From contig NZ_LBJG01000086.1 of the NCBI RefSeq assembly GCF_028128765.1, positions 1 through 64,000 on the forward strand: a stretch of DNA of 64,000 bases. The letters are read 5' to 3'. This document shows positions 1 to 8,757 of the stretch, in pieces; positions within the stretch are counted from its first letter, which is position 1; the number at the start of each line of letters is the position of its first letter. Both the position numbers and the translations under genes were made by a program. The notes beneath the pieces are model-generated. The model was not told the DNA's origin and did no database searches. It saw only the letters and a program-made list of their open reading frames with translations. The stretch is from Bradyrhizobium sp. CCBAU 51627. Lineage in GTDB: Bacteria > Pseudomonadota > Alphaproteobacteria > Rhizobiales > Xanthobacteraceae.

Positions 1-473
1 CATCCATGCTGGCCTCCTTCCAGCCAGCATGGTGAATCAGAAAGAAGCTGATTTGGGAATCCCAAATCGATTCAACCTAACCTCATCCCGCTTGAGGCGC
101 CGCTCTTTCCACCGCAAAATCACAAATTCTGTAAAGGCGAATATTTTTTACGCCGATGAATTGCCCCACCGCTCGTGTGTTTTGCCCGACAGGCAACACA
201 GAGGCCGTAGACCCATCGGGCGCTCGATCTCCGCGGAGACAGGCGTGGCACCAGGCTCCCCCCTCCGCCCGACGAACCCAGATAGACTCATCAGATGGTT
301 TTGACGGCAGACGCAACTGCGTCATGAATCTGTCAGATATGCTTCTGAGGCTCTCTGATCTGCGCCGGATTTGCACCAATCAACAGCTTGTCCGCAGCAT
401 ATCCACAGCTGCGGTCCGACGGATTTGTATCAGTATCCCAAAGCACTTGCTGCGCACAAATCCACAAGGCTAC
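1..473. other. intergenic stretch without a convincing gene
   Basis: No open frame here has plausible composition or a ribosome binding site. It holds a perfect inverted repeat at 4-32 and a second hairpin at 392-414 (CCGCAGC / GCTGCGG, 9-nt loop) lying beyond the stop of the minus-strand gene that ends at 474. Confidence 0.5.
4..32. repeat. 10-bp perfect inverted repeat (hairpin)
   Basis: The arms CCATGCTGGC (4-13) and GCCAGCATGG (23-32) are perfect reverse complements around a 9-nt loop. There is no T-tract on either side, so it may be a rho-independent-like terminator of a gene outside the window or an operator. Function unknown. Confidence 0.5.
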
Positions 474-737
474 TCAACTCCCGCGCTGGTCGAACACGGC
501 GCGGCAGGCTTCGCTCAAGCCGGACCGGTTGCGCCGCAGGCATGCCGTGATGGCGCGGACATTGGGGATTTCGCCGGCGCAGAACCGGTAGACGTCGGGC
601 GTGCAGGCCCGCCGCTGCTCGGGCGTGCCCTGCTGCGCCTGGGCGACAGGCGAAAACAGGGTCAGGAACAACCCGACCGTGGAGGCACGGCCTGCCCGGC
701 TTCTCACACTCGCAAACCGCAAGAACCTCGCCTTCAT
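474..737 (-). CDS. small secreted cysteine-containing protein
   Basis: Hypothetical exported protein of 87 residues. The chosen start (MKARFLRF) gives a basic N-terminus, a hydrophobic core (VGLFLTLFSPVAQAQ) and an AQA-type signal peptidase site near residue 35. An upstream in-frame ATG at 833 would place 32 extra residues before the signal, so it is less likely. The mature part holds four cysteines in the pattern C-TPDVYRF-C...ITAC...SEAC, suggesting two disulfides in the periplasm. Small four-Cys proteins of this look are common in Bradyrhizobium and Rhodopseudomonas. Function unknown. Confidence 0.7.
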   Translation of the reverse strand: MKARFLRFASVRSRAGRASTVGLFLTLFSPVAQAQQGTPEQRRACTPDVYRFCAGEIPNVRAITACLRRNRSGLSEACRAVFDQRGS

Positions 738-994
738 GACCGGTCTCCCGTCTGCCCTGCCGCCCGGCCTGTTGTTGGCCAGTGTGGGCAAGGCGTAGGC
801 GGAATAAATCCCGGGACATGTGATCTCTTTCACACTCGCGCGGCTGAGTGGGAACCTAGAGTTCCCCAGGGGATTTTCAGGAATCGCTAACCAATCGGAT
901 CCCGATCGCCGGATCGTTAAAATGCGACCGATCGGGTCAATCGGGAAACAAGCCGGCTTTGCGACTGTGCGCCATCCGTGGTCCGGAGGGTGTG

Positions 995-1186
995 ATGAGC
1001 GAAGCCGAATTCAACTTGATGCTGGATGCCGTCCGCGACGCCATGACCAATGAAGATTTCGTGCCCGCGCCGGAGGAATTCGTGCCACGCTCGTGGAGCT
1101 TCGACGCAACGCCCAAAGCCGCCAACGACAATGAGGGCGCCTGGCCCCTGTTGCCCTTTCCGGACGGCTGGTACGCGGCGTGCTGA
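995..1186 (+). CDS. microprotein with ANDN...WPLLPFPDGW C-terminus
   Basis: A 63-residue soluble protein of unknown function. The ATG at 995 is preceded by GGAGGG at good spacing, so it is preferred over the in-frame ATG at 959. The N-terminal half is acidic and helical (SEAEFNLMLDAVRDAM). The last 20 residues read ANDNEGAWPLLPFPDGWYAA followed by Cys. The same C-terminal signature occurs in the small gene at 55286-55444, so the two look like members of one family. No signal peptide or membrane segment is seen. Confidence 0.65.
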   Translation: MSEAEFNLMLDAVRDAMTNEDFVPAPEEFVPRSWSFDATPKAANDNEGAWPLLPFPDGWYAAC

Positions 1187-1271
1187 AACCTCGCCGCCAG
1201 GCGCGAGGTTGCAAGACGGCCCGCGGGGTTGCCTAAACCGCTGATCCCCTATATTGGTCCGCCCTCGTTGA

Positions 1272-1345
1272 GGCCACGTGGCGGAGTGGTTACGCAACGG
1301 TCTGCAAAACCGTGTACACCAGTTCAATTCTGGTCGTGGCCTCCA
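1272..1345 (+). tRNA. tRNA-Cys (GCA)
   Basis: A cloverleaf of 74 nt including an encoded CCA. The acceptor arms GGCCACG (1272-1278) and CGTGGCC (1335-1341) pair perfectly, followed by discriminator T and CCA. The anticodon loop CTGCAAA gives anticodon GCA. The T-arm contains GTTCAATTC. Confidence 0.95.
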
Positions 1346-1533
1346 TCACAACTGATTAATATCTCAGCATAAAATCGGCCCCTGCGCCGACCCCGCCGCT
1401 CCGGCGGAGCTCGTCTGTCCGGGTGCGGTCACCGGGTTTGCCCGGGATGATCGGCCCCCCCGATTCAGATCACCTGGCATGACCTTCGCATCAGCCAGGG
1501 ATGCAGTCCCAACAAACGAGCGCTGGAGAGCAC

Positions 1534-1680
1534 GTGGGCGAGATCATCCGATTTGTACCGAAGGCCGAGCAGGAACGGGCTCGCCTCATTCGCGAGGCGC
1601 GCGCGATCTATGACAGCATCTTCCCGCCGTCCGCCTCCCACGAGGTGCCGCAGACGAGCGAGGAAAGCGTCAAGAACTAG
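1534..1680 (+). CDS. small conserved hypothetical protein (EIIRFVPK type)
   Basis: A 48-residue protein starting VGEIIRFVPKAEQERARLIR and ending in an acidic tail (TSEESVKN). GTG at 1534 is chosen because GGAG lies 5-6 nt upstream. An in-frame ATG at 1501 would add 11 unremarkable residues. The middle is a charged amphipathic helix (EQERARLIREARAIYDSIF). From memory, small proteins with this opening are widespread in Bradyrhizobium, without known function. It converges on the DTW gene, with 9 nt between the stop codons. Confidence 0.6.
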   Translation: MGEIIRFVPKAEQERARLIREARAIYDSIFPPSASHEVPQTSEESVKN

Positions 1681-1689
1681 CCGTGCGGG

Positions 1690-2430
1690 TCATGCCTTCT
1701 TGCCGCGGCGGAAATCACGACGGCGGCCTTTTGGTGCCGGCTTCGGCGCCAGTTCGGGCATCTCCGCCTGCACCTCGCGATAGCGCGCCAGCATGCGTTC
1801 AAAACTGGCGTTGAGCGTCGCGGCGATGTCGGGGCGCCGCTCGAGCCCCGCCAGGATGATCGCCGCCGCCTCGATGGTCGACAGTCCATCCTTGCGCGGC
1901 TCCTTGCGCAACCGCCCGTAACGCGACGGCCGCGCAGGATTGAGGATCACGCGCTGGCATTTCAGCATCCAGGGATTGCGCCACCACAGCGCCTTGGCCT
2001 GGCTCCAGGTGCCGTCGAGCAGCACCACGCCTTCGAGCTTGTTGAAAATAGCCCGCTGGTTATCCGCAACCTCGCCCTTGCGGTTGAGCGCGACGATCTC
2101 GCCCTCCGCCTCGAGGTCGGCCGCGCGCGCCGAGCCGAGATAGAGCACGGCCCAATGCGAGGCGTTCTCGATCGAGTGCCCGAGTGCCTTGGACAGGCTC
2201 GGCCATGACAGGCCAACCCGCACGGTCGCATCGGCGAAATGTTTGGCGAGGAGCCGCGCCGTGCCTAGCGCCCTGTCCTGCTCCTGCGGATGCTGGAGGA
2301 TCAGAAGCGACAGCTTGTTCTCGATCGGTGTGACACTGTCGCAGATGCAGAGCGGCATCGGCTTCTGACAGTGCGGGCATTCGGGGATCGGCTCCGGCGT
2401 TGCGGCCGTGATTTCAGCTGGGTTCGACAT
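1690..2430 (-). CDS. DTW-domain protein (tRNA aminocarboxypropyltransferase-like)
   Basis: A 246-residue member of the DTW family (TapT/YfiP, DTWD1/2), which transfers the 3-amino-3-carboxypropyl group of SAM to a tRNA uridine to make acp3U. Visible hallmarks are the N-terminal zinc-binding cysteines C18, C21, C28 and C30 (ECPHCQKP...LCICD) and the DGTW motif at residues 139-142, followed by the conserved NPAR...YGRLRKEP segment. The C-terminus is a basic tail (GRRRDFRRGKKA). MSNPAEI is taken as the start; an in-frame ATG 12 codons earlier is possible. The gene lies 37 nt after the RND pump gene on the same strand and may be read through from it, although the functions look unrelated. Confidence 0.88.
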   Translation of the reverse strand: MSNPAEITAATPEPIPECPHCQKPMPLCICDSVTPIENKLSLLILQHPQEQDRALGTARLLAKHFADATVRVGLSWPSLSKALGHSIENASHWAVLYLGSARAADLEAEGEIVALNRKGEVADNQRAIFNKLEGVVLLDGTWSQAKALWWRNPWMLKCQRVILNPARPSRYGRLRKEPRKDGLSTIEAAAIILAGLERRPDIAATLNASFERMLARYREVQAEMPELAPKPAPKGRRRDFRRGKKA

Positions 2431-2467
2431 GATCGCGGCTATACGCTTCGCACGGCGGATCAACAAC

Positions 2468-5400
2468 CTATTCCGCCGGCGCCGCCAGCGCGCGTGGTTC
2501 GGACCGCCGGCGCAGGCGGTCGATCAACAGGTAAATGACCGGCGTGGTGTAGAGCGTCAGGACCTGCGACACGAACAGGCCGCCGATAATGGTGATGCCA
2601 AGCGGGCGCCGCAACTCCGTACCCGGCCCGGTCGCCACCACCAGCGGAATGCCGGCGAACAGCGCCGCCATGGTCGTCATCAGGATCGGGCGGAAACGCG
2701 CCTGGCAGGCCTCGAAGATCGCTTCCGCCGAGGAAAGGCCGCGCTGACGCTCGGCATCGAGCGCGAAATCGACCATCATGATGCCGTTCTTCTTGACGAT
2801 GCCGATCAAGAGGATGATGCCGACAAAGGCGATCACCGTCAGCGGCGTGTTGGTGATCTGCAGCGCAAGCAGCGCGCCAAGGCCGGCCGACGGCAACGTC
2901 GAGATGATCGTGAGCGGATGGGCAAGACTCTCGTAGAGCACCCCGAGCACGATATACATCGCTACCAGCGCCCCGAGGATCAAAAGCGGTTGACGCCCAC
3001 TGGTCCTGGCGAAATCGCCGGCATTGCCGTCAAAGCTGCCGCGGATGCCCTCGGGCATATGCAGTTCGTCGACCGCGCGCTGGATATTCTGCGTCGCAGT
3101 CTGGAGCGTGACGTTGGGCAGCGTATTGAACGACACGGTGGTCGAGGGAAATCCTTGGGAGTGAAACACGGCGAGCGCGGCCAGCCCACGCGTTGCGTGC
3201 ACCACGGCCGAGAGCGGCACCTGCACGTCGCCTGCGCCGGCAACATAGATGCGGTCGAGATTGGACGGATCGACCTGGAATTTCGGATCGGTCTCCAGCA
3301 CGATCATGTACTGGTTGCGTTGGGTGTAGATGATCGAGATCTGACGCTGGGAGAACGCGTTGTTGAGCGCGTTGTTGATGTCCTGCACACGGACACCGAG
3401 CCGCGAGGCGGCCTGGCGGTCGATCGCCAGCGTGAGTTGCAAGCCGCCGGGATCGCGATCGGCGGACACGTCGGTGATGCCTTCGACCGTCTCCATGCGC
3501 TTGGCAACCAACGGCGCCCATTTCTGCAAGAGATCGAGATCGGTACTCGTCAACGTGTACTGGTAATTGGAATCGCTCTGTCTGCCGCCGGCACGGACGT
3601 CCTGGGCGGCGAACATGAAGAGGCGGATGCCGGGCACCCGATAAAGATTGCGGCGAAGGCGGTCGATCACCGTTTCGGTCGAGACATGGTCACGTTCCGC
3701 CGGCGGCTTGAGCGTGATGAACATGGTGCCGCGATTCGAGGCCGCTCCGCCCGGTCCGCCCCCGCTTGGCAGCACCGAGGCGATGCCCGCGACCGCCGGG
3801 TCAGCCATCACGATGTCGGCAAGCTGTTGCTGGAGCCCGCGCATGGATTGGAACGAGATATCGGCGGAGGCCCGCGTCGCGCCGATCACGAAGCCGGAAT
3901 CGTCGGTCGGGAAATAACCCTTCGGAACCTTGATGTAGAGCGTCACCGTCAGCGCGATGGTCGCGAAGAACACCAGAAGCGTGAGCAGCGGAAATTCCAG
4001 CACCGTGCGTAGCGTCCGCGCATAGAAGCCGACGAGGCGCGACAGCGAGCCCTCAATCAGGCGGTCGAACAGGGTCGCGGTCCCCGAGGTCGTGTGCCGG
4101 ACGTAATGGGCGCAGATCATCGGCGTGACGGTGAGCGAAACCACTGTCGAGACCACGATCGCAAAGGTCAACGTCAGGGAGAATTCGCGCAACAGGCGGC
4201 CGACGATACCATCCATGAAGATCAGCGGCGTGAACGCAGCGATCAGCGACAAGGAGATGGACAGCACGGTGAAGCCGATCTGCCTGGCGCCCTCCAGCGC
4301 CGCCCGCATCGGCCGCATGCCGTGCTCGAGATTGCGGAACATGTTCTCGATCATCACGATGGCGTCGTCGACCACGAAGCCGACCGAAATGGCGAGCGCC
4401 ATCAGCGAGAGGTTGTCGATCGAATAGCCGGCGACCCACATCCCGGCACAGGTGCCGGCGAGCGTCAGCGGCACGGAAATGCCGGCCGCGATCATCGGCG
4501 TCATCCGGCGCAGGAACACGAACACGACGACCATCACCAGAAGCGCTGTGGCAAGCAGCGTCCACTGCATGTCCTCGACGCTGGCGCGGATGGTGCTGGT
4601 GCGATCGACAAGGGTCGAGATCTCGATCCCCGCCGGGATCCACTGCTTCAGCTCCGGGATCAGCGCCTTGACCCGGTCGACGGTGTCAATGACGTTGGCG
4701 TCGCCCTGCTTGGTGATCTGGATGATCACCGCCGGCTGCTTGTTGAACCAGGCGATGGAGCGGACATTCTTGACGGAGTCCTCGATCTCGGCGACGTCGG
4801 AGAGCCGCACGAAATTGCCATTCGCGCTTCGGATGACGATGTCGGCAAACTCCTTGGCCGTGCGCATCTGGCGGTTGAGCCCAAGTGTCTCGCTCTGGCG
4901 TTCGCCGCCGAAAATGCCGACGGGCCCGAGCGGGTTGGCATTGATGATCGCAGTTCGGACATCGTCGGTGGCAATGCCGGCGTTGGATAGCGCAACCGGA
5001 TTGAGTTGGATGCGCACTGCCGGCTGATCGGCGCCTGCGATGGTCACGTTGCCGACGCCCGGCACCTGCGAGATGCGTTGCGCCAGGACGCTGTCGGCAA
5101 CGTCGTAGATTGCGCTGCCGGACAGTGTCTTCGAGGTCAGCGCCAGCACGAAGACTGGCGCGCCGGCGGTGTTCGCTTTCCGGAACCGCGGCAGCGTCGG
5201 CAGATCGCTGGGCAGGTCGACCAAGGCGGCGTTGATCGCCGCCTGTACGTCACGCGCGGCCTTGTCGATGTTGCGGCTGATATCGAACTGGAGCTGGATG
5301 CTGGTGGTGCCGAGCGACGAGGTCGAGGTGATCTGGTTGATACCGGCGATCTCACCTAACCGCCGTTCCAGCGGGGAGGCAACGGTCGCTGCCATCACCG

Positions 5401-5572
5401 ACGGATCGGCGCCGGGCCGACTGGCCGACACGAAGATGGCGGGAAAGTCGACATTGGGGACCGAGGCGACAGGCAGGAATTCGTATGCAACGACACCGAG
5501 GAGGAACAGTCCGATCGACAGCAGCGTGGTCGCGACGGGGCGGCGGATGAAGGGCTCCGAGATCGATGCCAT
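2468..5572 (-). CDS. mdtC: RND efflux pump subunit, MdtC-like (HAE1 family)
   Basis: Inner-membrane resistance-nodulation-division transporter of 1034 residues that drives drug/proton antiport as part of a tripartite pump. It starts MASISEPFIRRPVAT, the usual cytoplasmic lead into TM1. The acidic pair of the proton relay is visible in TM4 (GFVVDDAIVMIENMFRN). The second half repeats the fold (GIILLIGIVKKNGIMMVDFALDAE). The ATG overlaps the TAA of the preceding pump gene as TAATG, indicating translational coupling and a heteromultimeric MdtBC-type pump. The same frame stays open upstream but only as non-protein-like sequence, so the coupled ATG is chosen. The mdtC symbol is by analogy; the substrate is unknown. 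Confidence 0.9.
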   Translation of the reverse strand: MASISEPFIRRPVATTLLSIGLFLLGVVAYEFLPVASVPNVDFPAIFVSASRPGADPSVMAATVASPLERRLGEIAGINQITSTSSLGTTSIQLQFDISRNIDKAARDVQAAINAALVDLPSDLPTLPRFRKANTAGAPVFVLALTSKTLSGSAIYDVADSVLAQRISQVPGVGNVTIAGADQPAVRIQLNPVALSNAGIATDDVRTAIINANPLGPVGIFGGERQSETLGLNRQMRTAKEFADIVIRSANGNFVRLSDVAEIEDSVKNVRSIAWFNKQPAVIIQITKQGDANVIDTVDRVKALIPELKQWIPAGIEISTLVDRTSTIRASVEDMQWTLLATALLVMVVVFVFLRRMTPMIAAGISVPLTLAGTCAGMWVAGYSIDNLSLMALAISVGFVVDDAIVMIENMFRNLEHGMRPMRAALEGARQIGFTVLSISLSLIAAFTPLIFMDGIVGRLLREFSLTLTFAIVVSTVVSLTVTPMICAHYVRHTTSGTATLFDRLIEGSLSRLVGFYARTLRTVLEFPLLTLLVFFATIALTVTLYIKVPKGYFPTDDSGFVIGATRASADISFQSMRGLQQQLADIVMADPAVAGIASVLPSGGGPGGAASNRGTMFITLKPPAERDHVSTETVIDRLRRNLYRVPGIRLFMFAAQDVRAGGRQSDSNYQYTLTSTDLDLLQKWAPLVAKRMETVEGITDVSADRDPGGLQLTLAIDRQAASRLGVRVQDINNALNNAFSQRQISIIYTQRNQYMIVLETDPKFQVDPSNLDRIYVAGAGDVQVPLSAVVHATRGLAALAVFHSQGFPSTTVSFNTLPNVTLQTATQNIQRAVDELHMPEGIRGSFDGNAGDFARTSGRQPLLILGALVAMYIVLGVLYESLAHPLTIISTLPSAGLGALLALQITNTPLTVIAFVGIILLIGIVKKNGIMMVDFALDAERQRGLSSAEAIFEACQARFRPILMTTMAALFAGIPLVVATGPGTELRRPLGITIIGGLFVSQVLTLYTTPVIYLLIDRLRRRSEPRALAAPAE

Positions 5573-8500
5573 TACTGCATCCCCTCGGTCGCGCCGGCCG
5601 TGGGCGGTCCCTCGGGCTCCGGCGGCGGCAATGCCTGCTCGAGGCGGCGGTTGATGCGGTCGAGGGCGAGGTAGATCACGGGCGTGGTGTAGAGCGTCAG
5701 CAGCTGGCTCAGCAGCAGGCCGCCGATGATGGAGATGCCGAGCGGAAAGCGCAGCTCGGCACCGGTGCCGCTCTCGATTGCCAGCGGCAGCGCGCCGAAC
5801 AGCGCGGCCAGCGTCGTCATCATGATCGGGCGGAAGCGCAACAGGCACGCCTGCACGATCGCCTCATGCGCCGGCATGCCCTGCCCGCGCTCGGCCTCGA
5901 GCGCGAAGTCGATCATCATGATCGCGTTCTTCTTGACGATGCCCATCAGTAGGATGATGCCGATCAGGCCGATCACCGAGAGGTCCTGGCCGCACAGGAT
6001 CAGCGCCAGGATCGCGCCGACGCCGGCAGAGGGCAGCGTCGACAGGATCGTGATCGGGTGGATGTAGCTCTCATAGAGCACGCCCAGCACGATATAGATC
6101 GTGATCACGGCGGCGAGCAGCAGCCAGGGCTGGCCGGCCAGCGCCTTGGCGAATTCGGCGGCATCCCCTGCGTACACGCCGACGATGCTGTTGGGCATCC
6201 CGATGCGGGTCTCGATCGTCTTCACCGCCTCAACGGCATCGCCGAGCGCGGCGCCCGGGGCGAGATTGAAGCTGAGCGAGACCGCCGGGAATTGCGCCTG
6301 GTGCGAGATCGCGAGCGGCGCCGTGGTGCGTTTGAGCGTCGCCACCGCGGACAGCGGCACCTGCGCATTCGGTGCGCCAGCCGTGGCACTCGCCCCGCCC
6401 GGCAGATAGAGCTTCGACAGGATCGAGGGATCGCGCTGGTACATCGGCAGCGCCTCCAGCACCACGCGGTACTGGTTGGCCTGGCCGTAGATGGTCGAGA
6501 TCTGCCGCTGGGCAAACGCGTCGTTCAGCGTGTCGGTTATGGCCTGCAGGCTGACGCCGAGCTGGCCGGCGCGGGTGCGATCGACCTCGAGCTGCGCGCG
6601 CAGGCCGCCTTCCTGCGCCTCTGAAGAGACGTCACGGAACAAGGGCTCGCGCCGCATCTCGTCGACGAGCTTGCGTGCCCATTCGGAGACCAGCGTCGCA
6701 TCGGTGCCGGTCAGCGTGTACTGGTATTGCGAACGGCTCGACTGGGTCGATATCTGCACGTCCTGCACCGGCTGGAAGTACACGGTCATGCCGGGAATGC
6801 CGGAGACCCGTTGCTTCAGCCGGGTCACGACCACACCGACATCGTCGCGCCGCTCGCCGCGCGGCTTCAGCGTCATGACGAGGCGTCCGACATTGATGGT
6901 CGGATTGACCGAGCCCGCGCCGATCACCGAGACCACGCCTGTCACGTCAGGATCGGCCTTGATGGCGTCGGCGGCCTCGGCCTGGCGCTTCTGCATCTCC
7001 GCGAACGACACATCCGGCCCCGCCTCCGTCACCGCCGTGATCGAGGCGGTGTCCTGGAGCGGCAGGAACCCCTTGGGCGCGACGACGTAGAGGAGCAGCG
7101 TTGCGATCAGCGTCGCGAAGGTCGCGAGCAGCGTGGCGCGCTGGCGCTCCAGCACCCAGAGCAGCGTGTGGTGGTAGAATTCGACGGTGCGGTCGATGAA
7201 GCGGCTGACGGCGGCAAGCCCCGGCACCGCAAGCTCCTGATGAGCATGTCGCAGCAGGCGCGAGCACATCATCGGCGTCAGCGTCAGCGACACCACGGCC
7301 GAGGTGACGACCGCAATCGTCAGCGTCAGCGCGAATTCGCGGAACATGCGCCCGACAAGACCCGACATGAACAAGAGCGGGATGAAAACCGCGATCAGCG
7401 ATACCGTCAGCGAGATCACGGTGAAGCCGATCTCGCTGGCGCCCTTCAGCGACGCCTGCATCGCGTCGTCGCCATTCTCCATGTGGCGGACGATGTTCTC
7501 GATCATCACGATGGCGTCGTCGACGACGAAGCCGGTACCGATGGTGAGCGCCATTAGGGAGAGGTTGTCGAGGCTGAAGCCGGCAAAATACATGATGCCG
7601 AAGCTCGTGATCAGCGATAGCGGCAGCGCCACGCCCGCGATCAGCGTGGCGCGCAGCGAGCGCAGGAACAAAAGCACCACCAGCGTCACCAGCACCACGC
7701 TGAGGACCAGCGTGAACTGCACGTCGTGGACAGAAGCGCGAATGGTGACGGTGCGGTCGGAGACGATGGTCAGTTTTACGCCGGCCGGAATGGCACGCTG
7801 CACCTTCGGGATTTCGGTGCGGATCTGCTTGACGACGTCGATGACGTTGGCGCCGGGCTGACGCTGGATGTCGATGATGACGGCCGGCGTGCCCTGGTAC
7901 CAGCCGCCGGTGCGGTCGTTCTCGAGTCCATCGACGATCTGCGCGACGTCGCCGATCGTCACAGGCGAGCCGTTGCGGTAGGCGATGATGATCGGCCTAT
8001 AGGCGTCGGCAGCAGCGATCTGGTCGTTGGCGGCGATGATGTAGGATTGCTGTGCGCCGTCGAGCGAGCCCTTGGGCCCGGAGACGTTGGCGTTGGCGAT
8101 CGCGGCGCGCAGATCCTCCATGGCGATGCCGTAGGCGGCAAGCCGCGCCAAATCGGCCTGGATGCGCACGGCCGGCTTCAGCCCGCCGAGCACCGAGACA
8201 CGGCCGACGCCGGAGATCTGGCTGAGACGTTGGGCCAGCAGCGTGTCGGCGATGTCGCTCATCGCACGCAGGGAGATCGTGTCCGAGCGCAGCGCTAGCG
8301 TCATGACGGGCGCGTCCGCCGGGTTCACCTTGGCGTAGGTCGGCGGATAAGGCAGCGTCTTGGGCAGGACGCCGGCGGCGGCATTGATCGCGGCCTGCAC
8401 GTCCTGGGTGGCGCCGTCGATGTCGCGGTTGAGGTCGAACTGCAGCGAGATCTGGCTGACGCCGAACGAGCTGGTCGAGTTTATCGCCGTGAGCGACGGG

Positions 8501-8721
8501 ATCTGGCCGAGCTGCCGCTCCAGGGGCGCGGTGATCAGCGAGGCGATCACGTCGGGGCTCGCCCCCGGCAGCTGCGTCGTCACCTGAACGGTCGGGAAGT
8601 CGACCTGCGGCAGCGCCGAGACCGGCAGCGCGAAATAGCCGAGCAGGCCGCCGATCAGCAGCGCAATGCCGAGCAGCGAGGTCGCGATCGGACGGCGAAT
8701 GAAGGGTTCGGAGACACCCAT
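5572..8721 (-). CDS. mdtB: RND efflux pump subunit, MdtB-like (HAE1 family)
   Basis: Second RND permease of the operon, 1049 residues, starting MGVSEPFIRRPIATSLLG. TM4 carries the DD proton-relay pair (GTGFVVDDAIVMIENIVRHM), and the C-terminal half has LMGIVKKNAIMMIDFALEAE, typical of HAE1 pumps. It is homologous throughout to the downstream partner, as in E. coli MdtB/MdtC, where the two subunits form a B2C trimer. The C-terminus is proline-rich (PPPEPEGPPTAGATEG). It lies 36 nt after the adaptor gene, and its TAA stop overlaps the start of the next subunit. The symbol is by analogy. Confidence 0.9.
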   Translation of the reverse strand: MGVSEPFIRRPIATSLLGIALLIGGLLGYFALPVSALPQVDFPTVQVTTQLPGASPDVIASLITAPLERQLGQIPSLTAINSTSSFGVSQISLQFDLNRDIDGATQDVQAAINAAAGVLPKTLPYPPTYAKVNPADAPVMTLALRSDTISLRAMSDIADTLLAQRLSQISGVGRVSVLGGLKPAVRIQADLARLAAYGIAMEDLRAAIANANVSGPKGSLDGAQQSYIIAANDQIAAADAYRPIIIAYRNGSPVTIGDVAQIVDGLENDRTGGWYQGTPAVIIDIQRQPGANVIDVVKQIRTEIPKVQRAIPAGVKLTIVSDRTVTIRASVHDVQFTLVLSVVLVTLVVLLFLRSLRATLIAGVALPLSLITSFGIMYFAGFSLDNLSLMALTIGTGFVVDDAIVMIENIVRHMENGDDAMQASLKGASEIGFTVISLTVSLIAVFIPLLFMSGLVGRMFREFALTLTIAVVTSAVVSLTLTPMMCSRLLRHAHQELAVPGLAAVSRFIDRTVEFYHHTLLWVLERQRATLLATFATLIATLLLYVVAPKGFLPLQDTASITAVTEAGPDVSFAEMQKRQAEAADAIKADPDVTGVVSVIGAGSVNPTINVGRLVMTLKPRGERRDDVGVVVTRLKQRVSGIPGMTVYFQPVQDVQISTQSSRSQYQYTLTGTDATLVSEWARKLVDEMRREPLFRDVSSEAQEGGLRAQLEVDRTRAGQLGVSLQAITDTLNDAFAQRQISTIYGQANQYRVVLEALPMYQRDPSILSKLYLPGGASATAGAPNAQVPLSAVATLKRTTAPLAISHQAQFPAVSLSFNLAPGAALGDAVEAVKTIETRIGMPNSIVGVYAGDAAEFAKALAGQPWLLLAAVITIYIVLGVLYESYIHPITILSTLPSAGVGAILALILCGQDLSVIGLIGIILLMGIVKKNAIMMIDFALEAERGQGMPAHEAIVQACLLRFRPIMMTTLAALFGALPLAIESGTGAELRFPLGISIIGGLLLSQLLTLYTTPVIYLALDRINRRLEQALPPPEPEGPPTAGATEGMQ

Positions 8722-8757
8722 GGGATAGGCCTGCCGCTCAAGCGGCTGTTGTCGGGA

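Noticed and set aside
2408..4012. Long open frame on the plus strand opposite the RND pump gene (534 codons)
   Set aside because: Arg/His/Asp-rich translation with no family resemblance; it mirrors the codon pattern of the real minus-strand gene in high-GC DNA.
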